Assembly (NCBI GenBank): GCA_026874595.1
Contig: CM049314.1
Coordinates: forward strand, 34,763,229-34,827,228
Direction: 5' to 3'
Length of the DNA stretch: 64,000 nucleotides
Origin: Sipunculus nudus
Taxonomy: Eukaryota; Annelida; Sipuncula; Golfingiida; Sipunculidae
Below the pieces are notes generated by a model that ran no database searches, was not told the origin of the DNA, and saw only the letters and a program-made list of their open reading frames with translations. The position numbers were made by a program, and so were the translations under genes. How positions within the stretch are numbered: position 1 is the stretch's first letter; every line of letters begins with the position of its first letter. Below are positions 1 through 12,211 of the stretch, piece after piece.

Positions 1-2345
1 AGAAGGTAGTGTGCTCTTCATGGACAGGCCGCACAGCTCAATACAGAAGGTGATGTGCACTTCATGGACAGGCCACACAGCCCAATACAGAAGGTGGTCT
101 ACACTTCATGGTCAGGCCACACAGCTCAATACAGAAGGTGATGTGCACTTCATGGACAGGCCACACAGCCTAATACAATAGGTGGTCTACACTTCATGGA
201 CAGGCCACACAGCTCAATACAGAAGGTCTGCACATCATGGACAGGCCACACAGCTCAATACAGAAGGTGGTGTACACTTCATGGACAGGCCACACAGCTC
301 AATACAAAAGGTGATGTGCACTTCATGGACAGGCCACACAGCTCTATACAGAAGGTGGTGTGCACTTCATGGACAGGCCACACAGGTCAGTATAGAAGTT
401 GATGTACACTTCATGGACAGGCCACACAGGTCAGTATAGAAGGTGATGTACACTTCATGGACAGGCCACACAGGTCAGTATAGAAGGTGATGTACACTTC
501 ATGGACAGGCCACACAGGTCAGTATAGAAGGTGATGTACACTTCATAGACAGGCCACACAGCTTTATACAGAAGGTGATGTACACTTCATGGACAGGCCA
601 CACAGCTCTATATAGAAGGTGATGTACACTTCATGGACAGTCCACACAGCTCAATACAGAAGGTGATGTACACTTCATGGACAGGCCACACAGGTCAGTA
701 TAGAAGGTGATTTACACTTCATGGACAGGCCACACAGGTCAGTATAGAATGTGATGTACACTTCATGGACAGGCCACACAGGTCAGTATAGAAGGTGATG
801 TACACTGAATGGACAGGCCACATAGGTCAGTATAGAAGGGGATGTACACTTCATGGACAGTCCACACAGCTCTATACAGAAGGTGATGTGCACTTCATTG
901 ACAGGCCACACATTTCTATACAGAAGATGATGTACACCTCATGGACAGGCCACACATGTCAATACAGAAGATTGTGTACACTTCATGGACAGGCCACACA
1001 GCTCAATACAGAAGGTGATGTGCACTTCATGGACAGGCCAAACAGCTCAATACAGAAGGTGATGTACACTTCATGGACAGGCCACACAGCTCAATACAGA
1101 AGGTCTGCACTTCATGGACAGGCCACACAGCTCAATACAGAAGGTAGTGTGCTCTTCATGGACAGGCTGCACAGCTCAATACAGAAGATGATGTGCACTT
1201 CATGGACAGGCCACACAGCCCAATACAGAATGTGGTCTACACTTCATGGTCAGGCCACACAGCTCAATACAGAAGGTGATGTGCACTTCATGGACAGGCC
1301 ACACAGCCTAATACAATAGGTGGTCTACATTTCATGGACAGGCCACAGAGCCCAATACAGAAGGTGGTCTACACTTCATGGACAGGCCACAAAGCTCAAT
1401 ACAGAAGGTCTGCATATCATGGACAGGCCACACAGCTCAATACAGAAGGTGGTGTACACTTCATGGACAGGCCACACAGCTCAATACAAAAGGTGATGTG
1501 GACTTCATGGACAGGCCACACAGCTCTATACAGAAGGTGGTGTGCACTTCATGGACAGGCCACACAGGTCAGTATAGAAGTTGATGTACACTTCATGGAC
1601 AGGCTACACAGGTCAGTATAGAAGGTGATGTACACTTCATGGACAGGCCACACAGGTCAGTATAGAAGGTGATGTACACTTCATGGACAGGCCACACACC
1701 TCAATACAGAAGGTGATGTGCACTTCATAGACAGGCCACACAGCTCAATACAGAAGGTGGTGTGCACTTCATGGACAGGCCACACAGGTCAGTATAGAAG
1801 TTGATGTACACTTCATGGACAGGCTACACAGGTCAGTATAGAAGGTGATGTACACTTCATGGACAGGCCACACAGGTCAGTATAGAAGGTGATGTACACT
1901 TCATGGACAGGCCACACACCTCAATACAGAAGGTGATGTGCACTTCATAGACAGGCCACACAGCTCAATACAGAAGGTGGTGTGCACTTCATGGACAGGC
2001 CACACAGGTCAGTATAGAAGGTGTACACTTCATGGACAGGCCACACAGGTCAGTATAGAAGGTGATGTGCACTTAATGGACAGGCCACACATCTCTATAT
2101 AGAAGGTGATGTACACTTCATGGACAGGCCACACGTACAGCTCAATACAGAAGGTGATTTGCACTTCATGGACAGGCCACACAGCTCAATACAGAAGGTG
2201 GTGTGCACTTCTTGGACAGGTGGCACAGCTCAATACAGAAGGTGATGTGCACTTCATGGACAGGCCACACAGCTCAATACAGAAGGTGACCTGCACTCCA
2301 TGGACAAGCGCCATACAGGTCAATACAGAAGTTGATGTGCACCAG
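1..2345. repeat. 44-bp satellite / minisatellite array with higher-order repeats
   Basis: About 53 tandem copies of a 44-bp unit built around ATGGACAGGCCACACAG, running in from the left window edge. Two main monomer types alternate: one with CTCAATACAGAAGGTGATGT, one with GTCAGTATAGAAGGTGATGT. Because 44 is not a multiple of 3, any open frame cycles through all three frames, so the reading frames here are by-products. A block at 1-190 recurs at 1139-1327 (offset 1138) and a five-monomer block recurs with offset 220 (about 1581 and 1801). The array ends in degraded monomers at 2280-2345. Confidence 0.97.
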
Positions 2346-4562
2346 CAGCCAAACACATTATGATATAGAATATTGAAGGAGCAATGCAGTTATAACATTT
2401 TTGTTGATGAAAAATATTGTTTATATCAGTTTAGACATGATGCTACTTGGATGATTAAAATCATACTGTAATAATCATCTATAAAACTGATCATATTAAT
2501 TGAACTGTCACTATTATAAAATAGTTATAAGATCATGTTAAGTTACTGCTCATTGGAGGTAACACATGAAACAAAAGTTGGTCCTTAGTGTGATATCGCT
2601 ATAAATATATACATGTTTTTTTTGCTGTCTCACAGATTGGAGTGTCATGACTAAGAACTGATGGCGAACCAAGGAGGTCTGCACAAAGATTTGCAAGAAC
2701 AGAAAGATATCTTGGGAGGATAAAATCTGGTCATTATTCCACCGAGAATAGATGTAAATAAAATGACACAAATGTGTTGGTACATCTGAAATTGTACCCA
2801 GTGGAAACATGTATTATATCTGTCTGGATTTTTGGTGCCTCTGTGATCGTTATGCAATCTGAACTCAGGTATCAGGGGTTATTTGTCAGAATATATTGAA
2901 TTCATGCACCACATTTTCTGGAATGGAAAAAAAGACTGATGAATGACTTGGGGTTAAAGCTGACAGTGGGGTTTGTTCAAGTTGACGAGTAAGATAAAAC
3001 GAAAACATCCTAAGAGTATTGCCATGGCAACAGCAGTACAAAGGGCTCTATTTATACAAAATTCCAATAAGCTTCAGACACAGATATACATATACTGAAA
3101 TCCCCTCTAGCAATTTAAATAATGATTTATTTTCCATTTTAAACAGGTTGTAACTGGTTATTTTTTTATATTAACAATGCATGATGATCACTGTTTTCAC
3201 ATCATCTGATGTCCAGTTGAGTTGAAGAACTTCTGAAAATAAAGCATTTTTTTCCCAAAATGAATGCTTAAGGATAAAACCTAATGACAGGTAATTGCAA
3301 GTAAATTGTTGTGTCAAGCTGCTTTCAGACAAGTATCCTTCTTTCCTTGTTTATATCCCTTTCAAAATTTAGTAAAGTTATTACCTAGGAAACTTCACCT
3401 ATACGTCAATAGATTGTTAATATAGATTGTGCTTTTATTATATTTAGTGTATAAACATGTATGTGCCAATACAAAAATTATATATTTTCAAAATTTCATA
3501 AATGTGTTGGTGAGACACAGTTGTATTATGATTTGCTGCATACAATAAGGCATTTTTGGCTTTGCACTTATCAGTCTACAATAAGCCAAATTAAGCTTTC
3601 ACAATATACATCTTAAAAATCTTTAATTCCATGACAGTCTACATAAATCAAATATAAGCAAATACCAAAAAATGCCACTGAAATTGTTTAGTTTCCTGAT
3701 AGTGTCTATAAATCATATATAAGCAAATACCAATAAATTCCATTAAGGTAAATGCCTAGACTGAAAGGTGTGACACTTCACTCCATAAATGCTTGCTATG
3801 ACATTTGTCTTTCAGACATATAGAAGGTGTTGACATATATAGAAACACTGGCTTGCCGGGGAAAACTGTGGGAAAAAAACTTGTTACAATTAGATAGCAA
3901 GTTACTATAGAATTTGAGGATGATCTGTTGTGATATTAAAAGATAATTTGTTGTACAATTACGCTATAACACTCTGAGCTGGAGCTGAGCTGGATGCATA
4001 ATGTAATACCATGCTCTCATTGGTCTGATTACAATTCTGTGCTCTGTGCCAGTTTCCCTGGTGGTCAGACCCAGAGAACCTTGTCATACAAAGCAGCAGT
4101 TATAGCTACAGAGATATATTCTACAACTGCAGTGTATAGTGGGAGCATGAGGATCAGCATATCAGACTTTTATCTGTTAAGTTTTACAAAGATTCGTGCC
4201 TCTTCGGACTAGACTGGCACTCTTTCACATTTTCTCATATGAGGACAGATGAGACCAGAGGTTATTCTGTATATAGAATAAGATGGGAACTTGTTTTGGA
4301 ATTAGAGAATAACATGTAGAATTAGTTGTCAGGTTAGATGACAACTTGAAGAAAGATACAACTTGCTGCGGAAATAGAAAAGAGCTTGCTGGTCAATTTA
4401 CTTGTTGGTCAATAACTTGTTGTAGCGTGAGACCATATAACTTGTTGTAAAATAAGACAATTACATATTCTTAAAATGCAAAATATTTTTTTAAAGAATG
4501 TAAGACACTAAATATTTGTAAAATTAGATAACTAACCTGTGTAGCTGAAATACAATGCCACA
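2346..4562. other. AT-rich non-coding sequence
   Basis: No supportable gene. A short direct duplication of about 78 bp (near 3630-3745) repeats the motif AAATATAAGCAAATACCA. From about 3880 to 4480 the motif ACTTGTTGT recurs irregularly and may be a very decayed tandem array. The only open frame of note (3994-4212, 72 codons) has no recognisable features. Confidence 0.6.
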
Positions 4563-5782
4563 AGGTCTGGCTTTACTTTGAATCGTTGGCAACAGTTATT
4601 GGGGCTATGCCGTTTGGACTAATGCTACAATATCAGACTTCACTTTGTATTCTGGACAACTATAAGGGTTATGGACTAATGATATTCAGATGGTCAAGAC
4701 TTTTCAATGTATCCTGAACAAAACTTGGGGAGCTGAACTGTAAAGGCAAACATTAACTCTATTCCAGACAAACCTTGTTTAGGTGCAATGTTCAGACTTT
4801 ACTTTTAATTCTGGACAACACTTGTGGTGTTGTACAACAAAATTTCAGACTACTCTTTGTTTTCTGGACAACTTTTGTTGAGTTAGAGAACAAGGTCAGT
4901 CTTGACTTTGTATTTAGGACAACTCGTGTGGGGTTGGACAAAAATGTCCACTTTACTTTAAATTCTGGAAAACTCTTGTTGAATTGGACAAAAAGGTCAG
5001 TATTTACTTTGTAATCTGGAAAACTCTTGTGGAGTTGGGCAAAAAGGTCAGAATTTACTTTGTAATTTATGGGGTTGGACAAGAAAATTACACCTTTGTA
5101 TTCTGGACAACATTTATATGGTTGGACAACAATATTATACTTTGTGTGCTGATTTTTATTTGTGGGCCTCAGAATACAGTGTCAAACTTTACTTTGTATT
5201 CTGGACAACACATATGAGACTGGACAATACTATCCGACCACAATGCCAGACTTTACACTAGTTGGTTGGACAACAATGTCAGACTTTGTATTCTGGGCAA
5301 CGATATTTGACATTCTGTATTTTGGACTCATTTGTATTGTTGGACAATCATATTATACTTTACTTTGTGTTCTGAACATTATGGGAAAGAGTAAAAAAAT
5401 GAAACTTTACTTTGTAACCTGAACAATACTTGTGGAATTAGTCTATGTTCGACTACAATGTCGGTTCTATTATACTTTGTATTTTAGACAAACCCTGTGG
5501 GAGTTGCACAAAGATTGTTAGACTTGACTTTGTATTCTGGACAGCTCAGGTTGAGTCAGACAATGACATTACACTTAACTTTGTATTCTGTACAATATTT
5601 GGGAGGGACAGACTACAAATTGAAACTTTGTAATCTATACAACACTTGTGAACTAGACTACAATGTTTGACCACAATGTCAGATTATACTTGGTATTCTA
5701 GGCAATTCCTATGTGGTTTGGACTATTATTGTCAGACTTTATTTTGTATTCTGGACAACTTATCTGGGGCTGGACTATAACA
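4563..5782. repeat. Degenerate 51-bp tandem repeat
   Basis: Roughly 20 diverged copies of a 51-bp unit with the core CTTTGTATTCTGGACAAC followed by a TTGTGGAGTTGGACAA-like half. Copies at 4792-5050 are the most regular, and later copies vary in length. Since 51 is 17 codons, 17-residue periodic peptides appear in open frames on both strands (4775-5014 plus, 4792-5082 minus). The copies are too diverged and too often broken by stops to be a coding repeat. The array ends about 10 bp from the minus-strand exon donor at 5794, so it would lie at the start of that gene's intron. Confidence 0.9.
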
Positions 5783-5793
5783 CTCAAATTTAC

Positions 5794-5986
5794 CTTGAAC
5801 ACTGAACGTAGACGGAGCACCACGGATCTCTGACTTCCAAGACTTGCCGGAAATCCATCAAAGGTAACCACTTGGGAAGCAGATGCTTGGTCGCCATGGC
5901 AACACCCAAATCCCATGACAACGGTTACCACCAGCACCATCCTGATACACTCCATCATGGCTGGGGAGGTCTGATTGTCCGTCTCC
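5794..5986 (-). CDS. First coding exon of a secreted or membrane protein (partial gene)
   Basis: The coding part is 5958 to 5794, 55 codons beginning MMECIRMVLVVTVVMGFG. Residues 7-20 form a hydrophobic signal-peptide core with likely cleavage near CCHG/DQ. The exon ends CAAG|GTAAAT, a good donor, in phase 0 after a Lys codon at residue 55. Upstream, TCATTTCAG|GG gives a plausible acceptor, so the exon would start at 5986 with 28 bases of 5'UTR. An in-frame Met 17 codons further up (6009) is less likely to be the start. The segment is clearly richer in G+C than its surroundings. The mature start (VVTFDGF then SVVLRLRSVFK) has the hydrophobic/charged rhythm of the first strands of a laminin-G/LNS-type domain, but that is a weak inference from one short exon. 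The remaining exons would lie at lower coordinates and none were found within 1-5793. Confidence 0.5.
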
Positions 5987-6441
5987 CTGAAATGACCCCA
6001 GATAATCAAGAATAAGAACTCCCATGATCATTTATCATAATGATTTCTTGAAATGGCTCGTCCATCTTCAAGCTACCCAGTTCTGCTCAGCCACAAAGTA
6101 ACTGACCATGTTGTGCAGTTAGATCAAAGAAACAGTATTATTTAATCTACTTTTTTAATAACTGCCTGAAACATTTAAATGTTAGATAAAATACTGGTTT
6201 ATTCTTTAAACCATACACATCAACAACTGCATGATATCTTTTACTTAAAATTATCTTTTCATATAACTGGTGATATTACTGGTTTTGCATTCAAAATAAG
6301 TTCATGAAAATATATTAATTCCATGGATGAAATGGATGGAGAGAAACCCATGTATATAAAAGACAGGTGATTTAAAAATTAAATACAAAACTGAAAAGAG
6401 TGTAAGCTTTCGATTATGCTGGCACCTCTGACAGTCCAGTA
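5987..6441. other. Upstream intron or 5' flank of the minus-strand exon
   Basis: AT-rich apart from 6050-6120. No exon or repeat was recognised. If the acceptor at 5986/5987 is real, this is intron and the promoter lies further right. Confidence 0.35.
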
Positions 6442-7435
6442 ACAAGGGACCTATGGGTCACTGTGCTCAGCTGACGTTAACTTTGAAGGTAAAAATCTAA
6501 AATAATATCAAATGGAGATAAAGTGTAAGAGGAAGAGGCAATAAAGGCTATGGTTGGTTTATATGATTGGTTTGTATTGATGAGCAAGAAATTGTTGCAA
6601 AAAATATTCTGTGACCTGACCATGTGTTTCCTAATGTTGAAACTAAAGCATGTGAGCAGTTTGTGAACAAATGATCTGTACTATTACCATGATCATTAGT
6701 TGGTTTTTCTATTAACTGTTGACATTTCAGTAGTTTACACATTTGTTCAATTGAATCTATTTTTTTTGGAATAATATATATTATTAAATATATATGTATT
6801 TTTTTATGAAATGTATACAGTTGAAATATAGCTAATTAACAACATAAAACAGGGCAAACAAAGCCTGATCTCAAATTCTGATGAAAATAATGAACAAATG
6901 TTTGTATTAAATCCTCATTTTTTTATCACATCAATTATTTTCTAGTTTAAGTTTATATTTCTATACATTTCCAATTTAACATATATATCTGAATATAAAA
7001 GTTGATTCATAATTCTCAATTGCATCATCATAAATCTTAATCTTGTCAGATAACACCACATCATGCATACAAATGTTTATTAATTTTTCACCACAAATTT
7101 ATATCTTTTAAATCTGCAAAACAATAAATATCTAAAAATAATACTTGATTTAGATTTCACAATTTTTAATTGTGTCTTTATTTATCCATAATGTGCTTCA
7201 TATTTTATAATAATTTAAGCATACTGATGGGTTCAATTATATTTGTTAAAATCATTTAAAAGAAAATTGATTTCTTTAAAAATGCTACATTACACAACAT
7301 TGCATCTTCTGGATTACACCTTGAATTATTTTTTCAAGGAAAGTCTTTGCATATTGGAGTGGAAACAGCATTACAATTAAGGAGATACAGTAAAAACAAT
7401 AACAATTACTGCATAACACTTGGTGGGTTGGGTTT

Positions 7436-7447
7436 GGGGGGGGGGGG
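7436..7447. repeat. Poly-G run inside element A
   Basis: Twelve uninterrupted Gs on the plus strand (poly-C on the element's own strand). Matching C-runs sit at the equivalent place in copy C (about 62824-62838). Confidence 0.9.
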
Positions 7448-9586
7448 TTTGGTTGGGATGGTGATATGAGAATAACTGTACACCTGTCACAGCAGGGGAT
7501 CTCCCCCAGTGACTGTAACAAATCAGAAACCCTGGCATAGCTGACTTCCAGTGACCTGGAGTGGGACCCTGCATCTGTAATCAAAGCAAGTGACTACACA
7601 AACCATTTGAAAAGCTAAGAGAAAATGGCCCAGCTTAAATGAACCTCTGTAAATTATAGAATAATGGACATGAGCTAAAGCATATGGACTGTGTAATAAA
7701 TGAAACCTTTGGCCTGAAACCATTTAGTGATGCACCAAGGGAAAAAATGGGCCTATGGTAAGTGTCATATAAAAGTTCCATTTTATAAACAAATAATGTG
7801 TGAAGGTAATTAAGTTTTCAAAAGTTAAATATATGGCTATATGAGTTAAAAATTAATCCCAAAAAGTTTGACCAATATTCCTAATTTTAAAACTAGGTTT
7901 AACAGTGTTATTCACACCCAGGCCCCGCCTACTTTAAGAGATATGAATGAAATGCTACCAAGTATTTATATCTTCTTAAATCTTGTCAGTTAGCACTTAC
8001 ATTGGGTCCTAATATTTTACCATATTTGAATATTAGGATTAAATTCCTGAAAATTTTTTTCTTTAAAAAAATCAAAATTGTCCAAGTCTCAACAAAAAGA
8101 ATTTTTTTAACATAAAAATTATAAGCTTTGTCTTGTATATTAGTCCTGAGTATCGAAGCGGTGGGTCAGGGAGGGGTCTCTGTTGTTACTGTTCATCGCT
8201 GAAAAAATGTGAAATTATAAGATTCATTTTTTTAGAGTACACATCTGTCAACAGAATGGGGTGGGGGTGGGGGGGGGGGGGGAGAGAAAGGCTCCCTGTG
8301 GTATTATGCTGGCAGCCTGGTCAAGCTCAACAAGAGAGAGGGCTTGCCTGAGTGATGGGATTACATAATAGCCTGGGGAGCATTGAGAGTTGCACTGAAT
8401 GACCTACAGTGACCTCAGTGGACTGCTTGACAATGTGAGGGAATACAACCAGAGCCTCCAAACACATTAAATAACTAGCCTAATTTTGCAGCTTTTATTT
8501 TCAAATTCAGATTTTAACAGATTAAATCCTTATGTGTACATGCTGTGAAAATAACATCCACAGTACTTACAGGAAAAAATTGTGCCGTGGCCAAAGTTGG
8601 GCAAAATCTAAGGTACTGATTTTATATTTATGCTAATAACTTAAAAAAAATTCATTTTTCAGATCTAATTTTCAGTATACAATTGAATCTTGATTAAATG
8701 ATGTTATATTCCTGATAAAACGTCTCAGCCATTCTTATTTTAAGTGAGTAAATATATATCCTGATTTTTTACAAGGTGCATTATGTAACTTCAACAAATT
8801 ATGCAATACTGACCGAAATTTTGGTATGTACATAGGAAATGTATGGAAGAATATGAATATTTACAATTACATCTAACATTATGCCAATTTTTGGATTACC
8901 AGGTAAACAAAAGTAGGGTCATGATGCTAGAAAATACAAATACATTAAGGCTTCTAAAAAACTTCAATAGCTAGACTAATTTTTAAGCTTATACTTTCAA
9001 ATTCAAAGTTCATCAGATTAAATCCACATGTAAACTGGCTGTGAAAATTAAATCAAATGTACTTATAAGAAAAAAATGTGACATGGTCAAATTTAGGCAA
9101 AATTTAAGGTACCAATTTTTTATTTTTGCTAATATTTTAAATTTAACAGATTTTGATCTAATTTTGGGTATACAATTTAATTTTGATTAATTAAAGATAT
9201 ATTACTGGAAAAAAGTCCAAAGCTTTAAAATGTTTTGTTTTAAGTGATCAAATATCTTTCCTGATTTTTTACAAAATGCATTATGTTTGGGTCCATAACT
9301 TTTTTAAATTATATAATACAGACCTAATTTCTGGCATATACATAGGAACTATATAGAGAAATATTTATGGTAAATATGAGGAAAAACAGATGAGCGGTTT
9401 CAATAAAAGCCAGTCCTGAAGTGTGAAAATAGGTTTTTAATAAAAAATTGAGGTTTTTCCTAAATTTCTCAAAGGAATGAAGTCGCAAAGACCCAGTTTT
9501 CGGCTTGGTAGGAGATCTTGGGGACATCTAACATTATGCCGAATTTTGGATTCCTAGGTCTTACGGTTTCAAAACGTGCCACATCT

Positions 9587-9645
9587 ACGGACGGACGGAC
9601 GGATGGACGGACGGACGGACGGACAGACGGACGGACGACGGACAA
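9587..9645. repeat. (GGAC)n microsatellite of element A
   Basis: About 14 units of ACGG/GGAC with one T and one A interruption, directly next to the 5' hairpin. Read on the minus strand as GTCC repeats. It gives rise to the repeated Arg-Pro-Ser-Val peptides seen in open frames here, which are not evidence of coding. Confidence 0.95.
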
Positions 9646-9658
9646 TGGACCACGACTA

Positions 9659-9689
9659 TAGCTCAGATGACTTATAGTCAGCTGAGCTA
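9659..9689 (-). repeat. 5' terminal hairpin of element A
   Basis: A 31-nt near-perfect palindrome: 8-bp arms TAGCTCAG/CTGAGCTA, one mismatch, a 5-bp inner stem TGACT/AGTCA, and a 3-nt loop. The identical structure is at 61247-61277. Confidence 0.92.
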
Positions 9690-10191
9690 AAAATCCAGTG
9701 ATGAATATGAGTAAATCTGCCAATAATGTGTTTCCAAAAGTGACCTCAAAATCCAAAATCCAAAGTTCTAACCACTTGGCTATATCCTTCCCTGAAACCT
9801 GGCAACAATAATAACTATTGCAGTTTGTGTATATAAGGTAACATAGAGGAAGAAAGATGAATATATATACCAATTAATGTCAGCCTTGAATTTTTTATTC
9901 CAAAGCATTCACTGAGTACTTTAATCGCCCCAAAATTCAATGACACCCAGTAAGCTAATAATGTAAAATCCACTTCATCTTAAATATGGAGGCTCCGGTT
10001 TAGTAAGTATTTTTAGTTAACTATGTCTTATATTACTAAATGTGCATGAAATTTGGTAAAACATGCATTTATTTTATCCGTGTCACATGTCATGTCTGTT
10101 TATCTGAAGAATAAATTCTCTGAATATGTAATTAGTAGCTCAACACATGTTAATGAGTGATAATTTGGATGTCTACTGTCTGCAATATTAA
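9690..10191. other. AT-rich non-coding sequence
   Basis: Nothing recognised on either strand. The long minus-strand open frame crossing 9469-9873 is produced by the microsatellite and element A. Confidence 0.5.
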
Positions 10192-10915
10192 GAGGTAACT
10201 GTTCCCTTCTTGGGACAGATGTTTCTTGAGCTGTATATTGTAAGCAGGGTAAAGTTTCTGCTCAAACAAGTGACCTATGAACCACGGTGCTCAGCAAACA
10301 AGCATTGTGACCTCTAACACTCTTTATGCATGACAGTAGAACAATGTAAATGCCCACTTATCTGATGGGGTGGCATCTGTATTATAAGTGACACAAATGC
10401 TAATCCTTTGGAACAGATGTTCTTGGCTATAGAGTATTGCTAGAAATGTAAATTCCCTCCAAGCTTAAATAATTAAGTGACCCATGAGCAATGACACGAT
10501 CTGGCCAACATTGTAGCCAGTAACACTTTGTATTACATCAAACAGTGTCAATACCCAATAATGTTGTAAGGTAGCTTTTGTGTCATAAATGAGGTAACTG
10601 CATGGAAGTCCTTTTTGAGAGACATTGTAGGCCTTTCCCATTAGAGAGAATTCATTCCCTGTTCAAACTGTTTATCCATAGGCAATGACACTCAGCTGAC
10701 AATGGTATGACTGATTACATGACACGTACTGCTAGAGTGTTAATGCAAAATTATCAGTTCTAGTAGCATTTGCATTATAAATGAGACAATTGCTGGCGCT
10801 TGGGGAAAGATGTTCCTGAACTGCATATTATCAGGAGAGTGAATTTTCTGCTAAAACAATTCACCCATAAGCCAATTGAGACACTCAGCAGACAAATACT
10901 GACCTCTTATACTTA
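10192..10915. repeat. Four diverged tandem copies of a ~197-bp unit
   Basis: Units begin near 10192, 10390, 10588 and 10783. They share a GTAACTG-like start, GGGACAGATGTTC, a TATATTGTAAG-like stretch, AATTTTCTGCTCAAACAA, a run like GTGACCCATGAGCCAATGACAC, and a CAGTGTCAATGCCCA-like tail. Copies differ by many substitutions, so this is an old array. No open frame is conserved across units. Confidence 0.75.
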
Positions 10916-11737
10916 AGTATAAAATCAATAGAGAACTTACACTTGAGTGAAGGAAAACAGATTGAGTCAATAAACAACAAAGTCCTCTCTCAGTGATCAC
11001 ATATTACATTTGTTCAACTCACAGTCATCAACTGCTTGCAGTTACTGCATATTCCCTTTATAAACCTGCCTTTTTGAAGCCATACCATGACTTTTTCTAA
11101 CCCTGCCAAAAATTCCCTCAGAAGAAGGAATTCTTGAAAAACCCTGTTTGCAGCCCATGCATCCAGGATTCCACCACCTGAGAAAAGGGTTCACTGTATA
11201 TCACCACAAAGGTGCTGGCACAGAGCCAAAAATATTCTAACCAATGAGATCAAAGCTTTGGCAGTTTCAAACTAAAGTCTCAGTTTAAAAATTTATTCCA
11301 AACAGAGATCAAGTGGACAGTTTTAAAACAATTGTAACAATACTGCCGCATGAGGACTTTACAATGAAATATACAGCTAATATTGTGAAAAAAAGTATAA
11401 TTTGTTATAGACAAAAAGGGAGAATAGTCATGAAATACTCATCACATTGGCACAGCATGAATAATATTTCGATGATAAAAAAAATATATCTTAGATTAAT
11501 GTATCTATTTATAAATTAATTCTCCGCTAAAATGATTGAGGCTGAATACATCGGAGGGTTAACAAATTATTTTCATATAACAGTCATCATGCTATTTGTT
11601 CTAAACCCCAAAAGTTTGAAAAAAAACTTTGAAAAAGTATGAAAAATAATAAAGGTGTTTTTTTGCTGAATTTTATTTAAGTATGAAGAGGCAACCCTGG
11701 ATTTCCATGAGGGGAAGACTTTTCACATGTTCTTCAG
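10916..11737. other. AT-rich non-coding sequence
   Basis: No gene recognised. Segment 11040-11240 is somewhat richer in G+C but has stops in all frames. The 68-codon frame at 11313-11519 has no recognisable features. Confidence 0.5.
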
Positions 11738-12041
11738 TTAGGTACATGTAAGATGCATGGTGGTGGGTACTTTGGCTGTGTATCATGCTTTTACCTTTCA
11801 CAACTAAGCATTAAGATCCTCTCTGTATCATGTTGTACAGTATAAATGTCACCTCTACTAGTGGCCATTAAGCACTGGTTCTTAAGTAAGGTACATATGT
11901 AAGATGCATGGTGGTGGGTACTTAGGCTGCGTATAATTCTTTCACCTTTCACGACTCAGTATCAAGATCCTGTATATAACACATTGTATAGTACAAAATG
12001 CCACCACTATTAGTGGCCATTAAGCACTGGTTCTGAAGGAG
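11738..12041. repeat. Tandem duplication of a ~150-bp segment
   Basis: The copy at 11738-11886 is repeated at 11887-12041. Shared landmarks are GTAAGATGCATGGTGGTGGG, TCACCTTTCAC-like text and AGTGGCCATTAAGCACTGG. Identity is roughly 85-90 percent by eye. No coding signal. Confidence 0.85.
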
Positions 12042-12211
12042 GTAAAGTCACGTATCTCTTCAGTTACAGCTATCTAAAAAACATATCTAGTCATGCCATG
12101 TCTGTCTGCATGTATGAAAGAATAACATTTTATTTAGGTGACTGCCTCCAGTATGTACATCTCAGAATTCCAATCCAATTTCAGACTCTGTTACAGGGCA
12201 GTAGCTCATTT

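Larger units (their letters stand above)
6442..9689 (-). mobile_element. Dispersed element family 1, copy A (Helentron/HINE-like, non-autonomous)
   Basis: About 3.25 kb, read on the minus strand. The 5' end is a hairpin (9659-9689) followed by a GGAC/GTCC microsatellite. Next come at least two diverged copies of a long internal repeat (about 9560-9060 and 8900-8560), G-rich runs near 8265 and 7436, and a 3' end with TCAGCTGAGC, a GACC-ATGGGTC hairpin and CCTTGT (6442-6474). The same sequence recurs in inverted orientation at 61247-64000, and in shorter form at 13662-16428. Matching segments include 6545-6800 with 63770-63990, 6840-7080 with 62860-63060, 7435-7595 with 62690-62840, and 9320-9690 with 61247-61640. 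No transposase or helicase frame is present. The 3' end was fixed from copy B. Confidence 0.85.

Noticed and set aside
1-2345. Satellite as a CRISPR array
   Set aside because: The host is clearly eukaryotic, and there are no unique spacers between repeats.
182-2363. Several 68-174-codon frames in the 44-bp satellite
   Set aside because: They follow the repeat unit through three phases and repeat the same words. There is no start context, no splice signal and no codon bias beyond the repeat.
9469-9873. 134-codon minus frame containing an Arg-Pro-Ser-Val repeat
   Set aside because: It runs through the GGAC microsatellite and the family 1 element. The same peptide appears at 61150-61471 for the same reason.
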